DNA of 64,000 bases. Source: Homarus americanus (lineage: Eukaryota > Arthropoda > Malacostraca > Decapoda > Nephropidae). Positions 41,901 to 56,295 of this stretch are shown piece after piece (position 1 is the stretch's first letter; each line of letters begins with the position of its first letter). The notes beneath the pieces are model-generated. The model made no database searches. It worked only from the letters and a program-made list of their open reading frames with translations, and had not been told where the DNA came from. Location of the stretch: contig NW_024751858.1 in assembly GCF_018991925.1 (NCBI RefSeq), positions 54,116-118,115 of the forward strand. The letters are read 5' to 3'. A program made the position numbers and the translations under genes.

Positions 41901-44900
41901 TGACACTCCCAGGCACACGTCCAACACTCCCAGACACCTCTGACACTCCCAGGGCACATCTCTGACACCCCAGGCAACCCCCTGACACTCCCAGGTACTC
42001 CCTGACACTCCCCATGCATACCTCAGATACCCCAGGCACACCTCTGACACCCCAGGCACACCGCTGACACTGCCAGGCACACCCCTCAGCCACTGCCAAG
42101 TACACCTCAGACACTGCCAGGCACACCAGACACCCCAGAGCCAACCTCCAGACACCCAAGGCACTGACACTCCCAAGTGCACCTCTGACACCCCAGGCAC
42201 ACCTCTGACACTCCCATGTACACCTGAGACACTCCCAGGCACACCGCTGACACTCCCAGGCACCTCTGACACTCCCAAGTTCACCTCTGACACCCCAGGT
42301 ACACCTCTGACACTCCCAGGCACAACCTGACACCCCAGGTAAACTCCGATACTCCTAGGCACACCTCTGACACTCCCAGGCACATCTGACACCCTAGGCA
42401 TTCCTCTGACACTCCCTGGCACACCTGACACTCCCAGGTACACCCTTTCACTCCCCTGGTTCTCCCTGACACCCCAGGCACACATCAGACACCCCAGGCA
42501 CACCTCAGACACTCCCAGGCACACGTCAGACACTCCCAGGTACACCTCCGATACTCCTGGGCACACCTCTGACACTTCCAGGTACACCTCTCACACACCC
42601 TAGGCACCTCTGTCACTCCCCTGATACACCTCAACAATCCAAGGTGCAACTGCTGACCTCCCCAGGACACCGCTGACACTGCCAGGTACACCTCAACACT
42701 GCCAGGCACCTCAGACACTGCCAGGCACACCCCAGACACTCCCCAGGCACACCTCAGACCCAAGTGCACCTATGACACTCCCAAGTGCACCTCTGACACT
42801 CCCCAGGCACACCTCTGACACTCCCAGGCACACCTGAGACACTCCCAGGCACACCGCTGACACTCCCAGGTACACTGACACCCCACACATTCTGACACTC
42901 CCAGGTACACCTCCGACACCCCAGGTACACCTGACACTCCTAGGCACACTTCTTACACCCCAGGCACACCGACACTCCCAGGCACACCTCTGACACTCCC
43001 AGGCACACTCTGACACTCCCAGGCACACCTCTGTCACTCCCAGGCACACCACACTGCCATGCACACCTCAGACACTGCCAGGCACACCTCAGACACCCCC
43101 AGGCACACCTCAGACACCCAAGGTGCACCTCTGACACGCCCAAGTGCACCCCTGACACCCCAGGCACACCTCACCCCAGGCACACCTGAGACACTCCCCA
43201 GGCACACCTTGACACCCCAGGCACTCCACTCCACATTCCCTGCATATCCCTGACACTCCCAGGCACACCTCTGACACCCCAGGCACACCCCCAGACACTC
43301 CCAGGCACCTCTCACACCCCAGGCACACCTCTGACACTCCCAGGCACCCTCTGTCACTCCCCTGACACGTCCAACACTCCCCAGGTACACCACTGACACT
43401 CCCAGGCACACCGCTGACACCTCCAGGCACACCTCAGACACCTGCCAGGCACACCTCAGACACTGCCAGGCACACCTCAGACACCCCAGGCACACCTCAT
43501 CACCCAAGGTGCACTTGACACACCCAGGCACACCGCTGACACTGCCATGTACACCCTGACACCCATGCACACCTCCTGACACTCCCAGGCACACCCCTGA
43601 CACCCCAGGCCCACTGACACTCCCTGGCACACCCCGACACCCCAGGCACTCCACTGACACCCCAGGCACACCCCAGACACCCCAGGTACATCCCAGACAC
43701 TCCCAGGTACACTTCACATACTCGCCAGTACACCTCCGACACTCCCAGGCACACCTCTGACACTCCCAGGCACACCTCTGACACCCCAGGCACACCTCTG
43801 ACACTCCCCAGGCACACCTCTGACACCAGGTACATCCCTGACACTCCCAGGCACACCTCAGACACTCAGGTACACCTGTGACACCCCAGGCACACCTCCG
43901 ATACTCCCCAGGCACACCTCTGACACCCCAGGCACACTCTGACACCCTGGGTACTCCTCTGTCACCCCTGATACACCCTCTAACACTCCCAGGCACACCC
44001 TGACACTCCCAGGCACACCGCTGACACAGGCACACCCCAGCCACTGCCAGGTACACCCCAGACACTGCCAGGCACACCCCAGACACCCCCAGGCACACCT
44101 CAGACACTCCAAGGTGCACCCTGACACTCCCAAGCACACCTCTGACACTCCCAGGCACACCTCTGACACTCCCAGGCACACCTGAGACACTCCCAGGCAC
44201 ACTGCTGACACCCCAGGTGCACCCTGACACCCCAAGTGCACCTCGACACCCCAGGCACACCCCGACACTCCCAGGCACAACCCGACACTCCCCAGGCACA
44301 CCTCCGACACTCCAGGCACACTTACACCCCAGGCACACCTCCGACACTCCCAGGCACACCTCTGACACCCACACCCCACCCCAGGCACACCCCTGACACT
44401 CCTAGGCACACCTCTGTCACTCCCCAGGCACACTCTGACACTCCCAGGCACTCCACTGACATTCCTGGCACACCCCTGACACTCCCAGGCACACCCCAGA
44501 CACTCCCAGGTAAACTTCTCACACTCCCAGGCACACCTCTAACACTCCTAGGTACCTCTGTCACTCCCTAATACACGTCTAACACTCCCAGGCACACCGC
44601 ACACCCCAGGCACACCGCTGACACTGCCAGGCACACCTCAGACACGGCCAGGCACACCCTCAGACAACCCAGGTACACCAGACACTCCCAGGCACACCTC
44701 AGTCACTCCAAGGTGCACCCTCTGACACTGCCAGGTATATCTCTGACACTCCCAGGCACACCCTGACACTCCAGGCACACCGCTGATTCTGCCAGGCACA
44801 CCCCAGACACTGCCAGGCACACCAGACACTGCCAGGCACACCCCAGACACTCCCAGGCACACCCCAGACACCAGGTGCACCTCTGACTCCCAAGTGCACC

Positions 44901-47900
44901 TCTGACACCCAGGCACACCTCTGACACTCCCAGGCACACCTGAGACACTCCCAGGCACACTGACACTCCCAGGCACACCCCACACTCCCAAGTACACCTC
45001 TGACACCCCAGGCACACCTCCCGACACCCAGGCACCCCCGACACTCCCAGTTCACTCCCCTACACCCCAGGTACACCTCCGACACTCCCGGCACACCTCT
45101 GACACTCCCCAGGCACACCCTGACACTCCCAGGCACACCTCTGTCACTCCCCAGGCACACCTCTGACACTCCCAGGCACCACTGACACATTCGCTGGTAC
45201 ACCCCTGACATTCCCAGGCACACCCTGACATTCCCCAGGCACACCCCAGACACCCCAGGCACTTTCACACCCCAGGTACACCTCCTGACACTCCTAGGCA
45301 CTCCTCTGTCACCCCCTGATACACGTCTAACACTCCGGTGCACACCGCTGACACCCAGGCACACCTCAGACACCCCAGGCACACCTCTGACATCCCAAGG
45401 CACTCAGACACCCTAGGTACACCTCCCACACTCCGGTACAACTTCACACTCCCAGGTGCTCTCAGGACACTCCCTGGTACTCTCTGACACTCCCCACACC
45501 CCAGACACTGCCAGGCACACCCCAGACACTCCCCAGGTACACCTTGCACTCACAGGCACACCTCTGACACTCCCAGGCACACCGCTGACACTGCCAGGCA
45601 CACCTCTGTCAATCCATGCACACCTCCGACACTCCCAGGCACACCTGGACACGCCCAGGTACTCCACTGACACACCCCTGGTACACCCCCTGACAGTCCC
45701 AGGCACACCCGACACTCAGGCACCTCTGACACTCCCAGGCACACGTCCAACATCCCCAGACACACCCCTGACACCCCAGGCACACCCTGACACCCCAGGC
45801 ACACCTGACACTCCCAGGCACACCCTGACACCCCAGGCACACCTCAGATACCCCAGGTACACCTCTGACACTCCCAGGCACACCTCTGACACTCATAGGT
45901 ACCTCTGTCACCCCTGACACCCCTAACACTCAGGTGCACCGCTGACACTAGTGCACACATCCAACACTCCCAGATACACCTCTGACACCCCAGGCACATC
46001 CTGACACTCTGGCACCCCAGACACCCAGGACACCCTGACACTCCCCACGCACACCTCAGACAACCCCAGGCACACCTCTGACACTCCCAGGCACACCGCT
46101 GACACTGCCAGGCACACCTCAGCCACTGCCACACCAGACACTGCCAGGCACACCCCAGACACCAGGCACACCCCAGACACTCCAAGGCACCCTGACACTC
46201 CCAAGTGCACCCTGACACTCCAAGGCACACCTCTGACACCCCAGGTACACCTGAGACACTCCCAGGCACACTGCTGACACTCCCAGGTGCACCTCTGACA
46301 CTCCCCAAGTTCACCTCTGACACCCCAGGCACACCTCTGACACTCCCCAGGTACAACTCCGACACTCCAGGTAAACCTCCGATACTCCTAGGTACACCTC
46401 TGACACTCCCCAGGTACACATCTGACACCCCAGGTATTCCTCTGACACTCCCTGGCACATCTCTGACACTCCCCAGGCACACCTCAGACACTCCCCTGCA
46501 CACCTCTGACACCCCAGGCACACCTCTTCACCCTGGTTCTCCCTGACACTCCCCAGGCACACCTCAGACACCAGGCACACCTCAGACACCCGGCACACGT
46601 CAGACACTCCCATGTACACCTCCAATACTCCCCAGGCACACCTCTGACACTTCCAGTTACACCTCTCACACTCCTAGTACTCCTCTGTCACTCCCCTGAT
46701 ACACCTCTAACACTCCCCAGGTGCACCGCTGACACTCCCCAGGCACACTGCTGACACTGCCAGGCACACCCCAGACACTGCCAGGCACACCCCAGACACT
46801 GCCAGGCACACCTCAGACACTCCCAGGCACACCTCAGACACCCAAGGCACCCTGACACCCCCAAGTGCACCTCTGACACCCCAGGCACACCTCTGACACT
46901 CCCAGGCACACCTGAGACACTCCCAGGCACACCGCTGACACCCCAGGCACACCCCTGACACTCCCTAGGCACACCTCTGACACCCCAGGCACACACCTGA
47001 CACCCCAGGCACACCTCCGACACTCTCAGGCACACTTACACTCCCCAGGCACACCTCCGACACCCCAGGCACACCTCTGACACTCCCCAGGCACACCCTG
47101 ACACTCCCCAGGCACACCTCTGCCCCAGGCACACCCTGACACTAGGTACTCCACTGACATTCCCTGGCACACCCCTGACACCCCCAGGCACACTCTGACA
47201 TTCCCCAGGTCCACCCCAGACACCCCAGGCAAATTCTCACACCCCAGGCACACATCTAACACTCCTAGGTACTCCTGTCACTCCCTGATACACGTCTAAC
47301 ACTCCCCAGGCACACCGCTGACACCCCAGGCACACCGCTGACACTGCCAGGCACACCTCAGACACGGCCAGGTACACCCCAGACACTGCCAGGCACACCT
47401 CAGACACTCCCCAGGCACACCCTCAGTCACCCAAGGTGCACCTCCTGACACTGCCAGGCATATTCTGACACCCCAGGCACAACGCCTCACACCCCAGGCA
47501 CACCGCTGACTCCCAGGCACACCCCAGACACTGCCAGGCACACCCCAGACACTGCCAGGCACACCTCAGACACTGCCAGGCACACCCCAGACACTCCAAG
47601 GTGCACCCTGACACTCCCCAAGTGCACCTCTGACACATCCAGGCACACCTCTGACACTCCCAGGCACCCTGAGACACCCCAGGCACACCGCTGACACTCC
47701 CAGGCACACCTCTGACACTCCCCAAGCACACCTCTGACACTCCCAGGCACACCTCCGACACTCCCAGGCACACTCCGACACCCCAGGTTCACTTCTACAC
47801 TCCCAGGCACACCTCCGACACCCCAGGCACACCCTGACACTCCCAGGCACCTCTGACACTCCCAGGCACACCTCTGTCACTCCCAGGCACACCTCCTGAC

Positions 47901-50900
47901 ACTCCCAGGTACTCCACTGACATCTGCCACACACCCCTGACACTCCCCAGGCACACCTCTGACATTCCCCAGGCACACCCCAGACACTCCCAGGCACACC
48001 TCACACTCCAAGGCACACCTCTGACACCTCTAGGTACTCCTCTGTCACTCCCTGATACACGTCTAACACTCCCAGGCACACCGCTGACACCCCAGGCACA
48101 CCCCAGACACTGCCAGGCACACCCCAGACACTCCCCAGGCACACCTCAGACACCCAAGGTGCACCTCTGACACCCCAGGGCACCTCTGACACATCCAGGC
48201 ACACCTCTGACACCCCATGGCACACCTGAGACACTCCCCAGGCACACTCAGACACCCAGGCACACCCTCTGACACCCCAGGCACACCTCTGGCACTCCCA
48301 GGCACACCTCCGACACCCCAGGCACACCTCCGACACTCCCAGGTTCACTTCCCACACCCCAGGCACACCTCCGACACTCCCAGGCACACCCTGACACCCC
48401 AGGCACACCTCTGACACTCCCCAGGCACACCTCTGTCACTCCCCAGGCACACCTCTGACACTCCCAGGCACTCCACTGACATTCGCTGGTACACCCTGAC
48501 ACTCCCAGGCACACCCTGACATTCCCCAGGTACCCCAGACACCCCAGGCACACTTCTCACACACTCCAAGGCACACCTCTGACACTCCTAGGTACTCCTC
48601 TGTCACCCCTGATACACGTCTAACACTCCCAGGCACACCGCTGACAATCCTGTGCACACCCCTGTGACACTCCCAGGCACACCCCTGACACTCCCAGGCA
48701 CACCCCAGACACTCCCAGGCACACCTCTCACACTCCCAGGTACAACTCACACTCCCAGGCACTCCTCTGACACTCCCCTGGCACTTCTCTGACACTGCCA
48801 GGCACACCCCAGACACTCCCAGGCACACCTTAGACACCACAGGCACACCTCTGACACTCCCAGGCACACCGCTGACACTGCCAGGCACACCCCACACCCA
48901 GGCACACCTCCGACACCCCAGGCACACCTGTGACACCTTCAGGTACCACACTGACACTCCCTGGTACACCCCCTGACAGTCCCAGGCACACCTCCGACAC
49001 TAGGTACTCTGACACCCCCAGGCACACGTCCAACACTCCCCAGATACACCTCTGACACGCCCAGGCACACCTCTGACACTCCCAGGCACCCCAGACACCC
49101 AGGCACACCTGTGACACTCCCAGGCACCCCTAGATACTCCAGGCACACCTCTGACACTCCCAGGCACACCCTGACACTCATAGGTACTCCTCTGTCACTC
49201 CCCTGATACACCTCTAACACTCCCAGGTGCACCGCTGACACTGGCACACTGCTGACACTGCCAGGCATACCGCAGACACTGCCAGGTACACCTCAGAACC
49301 GCGAGGCACACCTCAGACACTCCCCATGCACACCCTCAGACACCCAAGGTGCACCTCTGACACTCCCCAGCACCTGACACTCACAGGCACACCCTCTCAC
49401 ACTCCCAGGCACACCTGGACACCCCAGGCACACCGCTGACACTCCCCAGGCACACCCCTGACACTCCCCAGGCACACCTCTGACACCCCCAGGCACACCT
49501 CTGACACTCAGGTACTCCTCTGTCACCCCTGATACACCTCTAACACTCCCAGGTGCACCGCTGACACTCCCAGGCACACGCTGACACCCAGGCATACCCT
49601 CAGACACTGCCAGCACACCAGAAACCAGGCACACCTCAGACACCCCATGTACACCTCAGACACCCAAGGTGCACCTCTGACACCCCAGTGCACCTCTGAC
49701 ACCACAGGCACACCACACTCCCCAGGCACACCTGAGACACTCGGCACACCGCTGACACTCCCAGGTACACCTCCTGACACTCCCAGGCACACCTCTGACA
49801 CTCCCCAGGCACACCTCCGACACCCCAGGCACACCTGACACCCCCAGGCACACCTACACTCCCAGGCACACCCGCACCCCAGGCACCCCTGACACCCCAG
49901 GCACACCTCTGACACTCCCCAGGCACACCTCTGTCACTCCCCAGGCACACCTCTGACACTCCCCAGGTACTCCAGTGACAATCCCTGGCACACCCCTGAC
50001 ACTCCCAGGTACACCTCTGACATTCCCAGGCACACCAGACACTCCCCAGGTGCACTTTCACACTCCCAGGCACACCCCTGACACTCCTAGGTATTCCTCT
50101 GTCACCCCTGATACACGTCTAACACTCTCGGCACACCACCTACACCCCAGGCACACCGCTGACACCGCCAGGTACACCCTCAGACACTGCCAGGTACACC
50201 TCAGACACTGCCAGGCACACCAGACACTCCCAGGCACACCTAGTCACCCAGCAACCTCTGACACCCAGGTACACCGCTGACACCAGGCACACCTCTGACA
50301 CTCATGCACACCTCCGACACCCCAGGCACACCCCTGACACTCCCCACACTCCACTGACACTCCCTGGCACACCCCTGACACTCCCAGGCACTCCACTGTC
50401 ACTCCCAGGTACACCCCACACCCCCAGGCACATCCCAGACACTCCCAGGCACACTCTCACACCCCTGCAAGCACACCTTGACACCCCCAGGCACACCCCT
50501 GACACCCCAGGCACACCCCTGACACTCCCAGGCACACCTCTGACACCCCAGGCACACCTCTGACACCAGGCACACCTCCCCAGACACCCCTAGAGCACAC
50601 CCCTCTCACACCCCAGGCACACCTCCTCACACCCCAGGCACCCTCTGACACCTCTGGTACACCTCTGACATTCCCAGGCACACCCCAGACACTCCCCAGG
50701 TACACCCCAGACACCCCAGGCACACCCAGACACCAGGCACACCTCTGACACCCATGCACACCTCCACACACCCAGGTACACCTCTGACACTCCCAGGCCC
50801 ACTGACACTCCCTGGCACACCCCTGACAGTCCCAGGCACACCTCCGACACCCCAGGCACACTCTGACACCCCCAGGTTCTCCACTGACATTCCCTGGCAC

Positions 50901-53900
50901 ACCTCTGACACTCCCAGGCACATCTCTGACACTCCCAGGCACACCCTGACACCCCAGGCACACCTCCGATACCCCCAGGCACACCCCTGACATTCCCCAG
51001 GCACACCTCTCACACCCCAGGCACCCCCTCTGTCACCCTGACACCCCCAACACCCCAGGCACACCTCTCACACCCCAGGCACACCTGAGACACTCCCAGG
51101 CACACCGCTGACACCCCAGGCACACCCTGACACTCCCCAAGCACCTCTGACACTCCCCAGGCACACCTCCGACACCCGGTGCACACCTCCCGACACCCCA
51201 GGCACACCCACACCCCCAGGCACACCTCCGGCACCCAGGCCACTCTGACACCCCAGGCACACCTCCTGACACTCCCAGGCACAACCCTGTCACTCCCCAG
51301 GACACCTCTGACACCCCCAGGTACTCCAGTTACATTCCCCTGGCACACCCCTGACACCCCAGGCACACCTCTGACATTCCCCAGGTACACCCACACCCCA
51401 GGAGCACTTCTCACACTCCCAGGCACACCTCTGACACCCTAGGCATTCCTCTGTCACCCTGATACACGCCCAACACCAGGCACACCACTTACACCCAGGC
51501 ACACGCCGACACAGTACACCAGGCACTGCCAGGCACACCAGACACTGCCAGGCACACCCCAGACACCCCAGGCACACCCCAGACACTCCCCACACCCCTG
51601 GCACTCCACTGACACCCCTGCACACCCCTGACACCCCAGGCACCCACTGACACTCCCAGGCACAACCTCAGACACTCCCAGGCCATCCCCAGACACCCCG
51701 GCACACTCTCTCACACTCGCAAGCACACCTGACACCCCCAGGCACACCTCTGACACTCCCAGGCACACCCCTGACACTCCCCAGGCACACCTCTGACACT
51801 CCAGGCACACCCTTTCATCCCTGGTTCTCCCCTGACACCCCAGGCACACCTCAGACACTCCCCAGGCACACCTCAGACACCCCAGGCACACCTCTGACAC
51901 CCCAGGCACACCAGACACCCCTAGGCACACCTCTCACACTCCCAGGCACACCTCTCACACCCCAGGCACTCCTGTGACACCCCTGGCACTCTCTGACATT
52001 CCAGGCACACCCCAGACACCCCAGGTACACCTCCGACACACCCCAGGCACACCTCTGACACTCCCAGGCAGACCCCTGACACCCCAGGCACACTTGTCAC
52101 TCCCAGGCCACCTCTGACACCCCCAGGTACTCCACTGACATTCCCCTGGCACACCCCTGACACTCCCAGGCACACCTCTGACATTCCCAGGCACACCCCA
52201 GACACTCCCAGGTGCACTTCTCACCCCAGGCACACCTCTGACACTCCTAGGCACCTTCTGTCACCCCTTGATACACGTCCAACACCCCAGGCACACCACT
52301 TCACACCCAGGCACACCGCTGACACTCCAGGCACACCCTGAGCACTGCCAGGTACACCCCAGACACTGCCAGGCACACCTCAGACACCCCAGGTACACCT
52401 CAGACACCCACAGTGCACCTCTGACACACCCAGGCACACGCTGACACTGCCAGGCACACCCTGTCACTCCATGCACACCTCCTGACACTCCCAGGTACCC
52501 ACTGACACCCCAGGCACACCCCAGACACTCCAAGGCACATCCCAGACACTCCCAGGCACACCTCACACTGCCAGCACACCTCCGACACTCCCAGGCACAA
52601 CGCTGACACTCCCCAGGCACACCTCTGACACCCCAGGCACACCCTGACACTCCCAGGCACACCCTCTGACACTCCCCAGGCACATCTCTGACACACTCCC
52701 CAGGCACACCCTGACACTCCCCAGGCACACCTCCGATACCCCAGGCACACCCAGACACCCCAGCACACCTCTGACACCCATGCACACCTCCGACCACCCA
52801 GGCACACCTCTGACACCCCAGGCACTCCACTGACACCCCCAGGACCCCCTGACAGTCCCAGGCACACCCTGACACACCTCAGGCACACCCCTGACACTCC
52901 CAGGTTCTCCACTGACATTCCTGTACACCTCTGACACTCCCAGGCACACGTCCAACACTCCCCAGATACACCCTCTGACACCCCAGGCACATCTCTGACA
53001 CTCCCCAGGCACACCTGTGACACCCCAGGCACACCTCCGATACTCCCCAGGCACACCTCTGACATTCCCAGGCACACCTCTCACACTCAGGCACTCCTCT
53101 GTCACTCCCCTGATACACCTCCCTAACACCCCAGGCACACCCTCTCACACTCCCAGGCACACCTGAGACACTCCCCAGGCACACCGCTGACACCCCCAGG
53201 CACACCCTGACACCCCTAGGCACACCCTGACACTCCCCACACCTCCGACACCCCAGGCACACCTCCGACACCCCAGGCACACCCCACTCCCAGGCACACC
53301 TCCGGCACCCCAGGCACACCTCTGACACTCCCCAGGCACACTCTGACACTCCCAGGCACACCCCTGTCACCCCAGGCACTGACACCCCAGGCACCAGACA
53401 TCCCCTGGCACACCCCTGACACTCCCCAGGCACACCTCTGACATTCCCAGGCCACCCCAGACACCCCAGGTGCACTTCACACCCCAGGCACACCCTGACA
53501 CCCCAGGTATTCCTCTGTCACCCCCTGATACACGCTCCACCCCAGGCACACCACTCACACTCCCCAGGCACAACGCTGACACCGCCAGGCACACCTCAGA
53601 CACTGCCAGGCACACCCCAGACACTGCCAGGCACACCCCAGACAATGTGCACCCAGTCACCCAAGGTGCACCCCGACACCCCTGGTACACCACTGACACT
53701 CCCCTGGCACACCCCTGACACCCCAGGCACTCCACTGACACTCCCAGATACACCCCAGACACTCCCAGGCACATCCCAGACACCCCAGGCACACCTCACA
53801 CTGCAAGCACACCTCCGACACCCGGCACACCCCTGACACCCCAGGCACACCTTCACACCCCAGGCACACCTCTGACACCCCAAGCATAACCTCTCACCCC

Positions 53901-55430
53901 TGGTTCTCCCCTGACACCCAGGCACACCCCAGACACCCCAGGCACACCAGACACCCCAGGCACACCCTGACACCCCAGGCACACCCCAGACACCCCCAGG
54001 CACACCTCCCTCACACTCCCCAGGCACACCTCTCACACTGGTACTCCTGACACCCCTGGTACCTCTCTGACATTCCCAGGCACACCCCACACTCCCCAGG
54101 CACACCTCCGACACTCCCAGGCAGACCTCTGTCACCCCCAGGCACACCTCTGACACCCCAGGCACTCCACTGACATTCCTGGCACACCCCTGACACCCCC
54201 AGGCACCCCTGACATCCCAGGCACACCCCAGACACCCCAGGCACTTCACACCCCAGGCACACCCTGACACTCCAGGCACCTCTGTCACTCCATGATCACG
54301 TCCAACACCCAGGCACACCACTACACCCCAGGCACACCGCTGACACCTCCAGGCACCCCAGACACTGCCGCCACCCTCAGACACTGCCAGGCACACCCCA
54401 GACACCCCAGGCACACCTCAGTCACCCAAGGTACCCTGACACACCCAGGTACACCGCTGACACTCTGTCACCCATGCACACCTCCCACACCCCAGGCACC
54501 ACTGACACTCCCCAGGCACACCCCAGACACTCCCAGGCATCCCAGACACCCCAGGTTACCACACCAGCACACCTGACACCCCAGGCACAACTCTGACACC
54601 CCAGGCACAAACTCCTGACACTCCCCAGGCACACCCCTGACACTCCCCAGGCACACCTCTGACACCCCAGGCACATCTCTGACACTCCCAGGCACACCTG
54701 TGACACTCCCAGGCACACCTCCGATATCCCAGGCACACCTCTGACACTCCCAGGCACACCTCTGACACCCCGGGTACCTCTGTCACTCCCCTGATACACC
54801 TCTAACACCAGGTGCACCGCTGACACCAGGAACACTAGAGACATCCCAGGCACACCTCTGACACTCCCCAGGCACACTCTCAGACACTGCCAGGTACACC
54901 CCAGACACCGACAAGTACACCTCAGACACCCCAGGCACACCCCAGACACCTCAAGTGCACCTCTGACACCCCCAAGGCACCCTCTGACACCCCAGGCTCA
55001 CCCCTCTAACACCCCAGGCACACCTGAGACACCCCAGGCACACCTCAGACACCCAAGGCACCTCAGACACCCCAGGCACACCCCAGACACTGCCAGGCAC
55101 ACCCCAGACACTGCCAGGCACACCCCAGACACTCCCAGGCACACCTCAGTCACCCAAGGTGCACCCCTGACACACCCAGGCACACGCTGACACCAGGCAC
55201 ACCCTGTCACCCATGCACACCTCCGACACCCCAGGTACTCCACTGACACTCCCCAGTACACCCCAGACACTCCCAGGCACATCCCAGACACTCCAGGCAC
55301 ACTTCTCACACTGCCAGTACACTCCGACACTCCCAGGCACAACTCTGACACTCCCGTACACTTTCACACTCGCCAGCACACCTCCGGCTAATTCCAGTAC
55401 AACTCTGCTACCCCGCAGGTGCCAATTCTC
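21000..55430. repeat. GGCAC-rich, more irregular zone of the satellite
   Basis: From about 21 kb the CAGGTAC step is mostly replaced by CAGGCAC, and CACTCCCAGG is often shortened to CACCCCAGG or lengthened to CACTCCCCAGG. The units are clearly the same family and the same landmark variants are present: GACATTCCC, CACGTCCAACACTCC, CTCTGTCACTCCC, TTTCACTCCCTGGTTCTC and TTCTCACACTC. Single-base indels are frequent, so few stretches keep frame for more than about 100-200 bp. The change from T to C would remove the GT of every potential splice-donor-like CAG|GT. Whether this is true sequence turnover or systematic consensus error cannot be decided from one assembly. The cleaner GGTAC island inside the zone raises the second possibility. 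The left boundary is gradual. Confidence 0.65.
26800..27960. repeat. Nearly indel-free island of 21-bp units
   Basis: For more than a kilobase every unit is 21 bp or very close to it, and differences are almost all substitutions. A plus-strand frame coding TPLTLPG heptads runs unbroken through 26695-27423. A minus-strand frame of RGVPGSV heptads runs through most of 27170-28021. This regularity contrasts with both flanks. Most units carry GGTAC, unlike the surrounding GGCAC zone. It includes a readable copy of the landmark cassette CTGTCACTCCCTGATACACG, CCGCTGAC units, CTGCCAGG units and the ACTCCAAGGTGCACC unit at about 27203-27380. That makes it the best internal reference for the true monomer sequence. 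It ends where AAGGCCTCC units appear at about 27945-27980. Confidence 0.75.
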
Positions 55431-55624
55431 TGTGTAATGAGGGTAAACACAATGAAGAGAAATTGATACAAGTAGAAGTATAGAGAGTAGGCACAAAAAG
55501 ATAGGAAACTTGGTAGCGTATTTCGATGTTATTTGGCACAGCGTCACTACGCTATCTTATCTCGTATGTCACACATATATCACTTCTAAAGGGACAACTT
55601 GTTAAACACCTCTCGATACAACTA

Positions 55625-55630
55625 TTTATT
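55625..55630 (-). promoter_or_regulatory. Poly(A) signal AATAAA in LTR copy 1
   Basis: AATAAA on the minus strand, within the conserved context GAATTAATAAATAG. The same hexamer is present at the equivalent place in copy 2. It lies about 410 bp downstream of the TATAAA box on that strand, which suits the R region of an LTR. Confidence 0.4.
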
Positions 55631-56037
55631 AATTCACTCACGACATGGGACATTACTAATATCACTATTATATCGGGGTACTAACACATTATGCTTTACG
55701 TTACTTGGACACTGACTCTCGGACACACCTGAATGAATACACTTCATGTAGGTAACTCTCACCCTAGGACGTTCTGGACAAATTCACGTGCACTTCTGGG
55801 ACGTAGGCCCAGTGAATGCTTAGCTGGGCTGCCTCCTATGAGAGGCTTGCTTTGGGTTGGGTCTGTCTGGGAAGTCCCTTCCGACCTGGGGAGAGGGTGA
55901 GTTTGACTTCTGAGAATTCCAGAGTAATGAGCGTCTCCTCAGAATGTTCAAATGAGAACCAGGATCAGAATGATAACTGAATGGTACTGAACATCGAATG
56001 CCGAATATGGAATGCCCGTGGACGGGACTGTAGGGCC

Positions 56038-56043
56038 TTTATA
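56038..56043 (-). promoter_or_regulatory. TATA box in LTR copy 1
   Basis: TATAAA on the minus strand in the GC-rich context CCATATAAAGGCC, conserved in copy 2. A start of transcription would be expected about 30 bp further along the minus strand, near 56010. The position in the first third of the minus-strand LTR fits a U3 promoter. Confidence 0.4.
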
Positions 56044-56295
56044 TGGGGTCGGCCCAGCCGGCTTCTGGACCTCTACCAAATTGGGTCACTAAACTGGCTT
56101 TGATCTGGATAATTGTGTGCAGGTGTAGGGTCCTGGCCAGGTGTCTTGGCTAGGTAAGTGGTTGTAGGTCACCGCCTCACGTCATTATGGGCGAGGTCAA
56201 GTCCCTTTGGGTCGACCTGAGGTGTGTCAGCCCGGAATGCGGTGGTACCACGAGGTCTGTGGTGTACTGCTGTTATATGTGACATAATTCTGGCC

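Larger units (their letters stand above)
1..55430. repeat. Main 21-bp satellite (minisatellite) array
   Basis: The whole stretch is head-to-tail copies of one short unit whose core reads CTGACACTCCCAGGTACAC, plus a two-base CT link, for 21 bp in total. Perfect consecutive copies can be read at about 4015-4095. Common variants are CTCAGAC, CTCCGAC or CCGCTGAC for CTCTGAC, ACTGCCAGG for ACTCCCAGG, AAGGTGCAC for AGGTACAC, and GGCAC for GGTAC. Many units have lost or gained one base, so the local period drifts between about 19 and 22. By length the block holds roughly 2,600-2,700 units. No gene, tRNA, rRNA or other element interrupts it. The right end decays into a poorly matching unit at about 55380-55430, directly before an LTR-like sequence. 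The left end continues beyond the window. Chromosomal location (pericentromeric, subtelomeric or interstitial) cannot be judged. I saw no TTAGG or TTAGGG telomere repeats. Confidence 0.97.

Noticed and set aside
43034..44374. Long minus-strand reading frame (about 446 codons), and similar ones at 33288-34274, 60424-61710, 60710-61738 and 61950-63245
   Set aside because: They consist only of mixed heptads (SEVYLGV, RGVPGSV, QRCTWEC) from the 21-bp satellite, switch frame at each indel and have no non-repeat domain. The unit has no stop on the minus strand, so such frames are expected by arithmetic.
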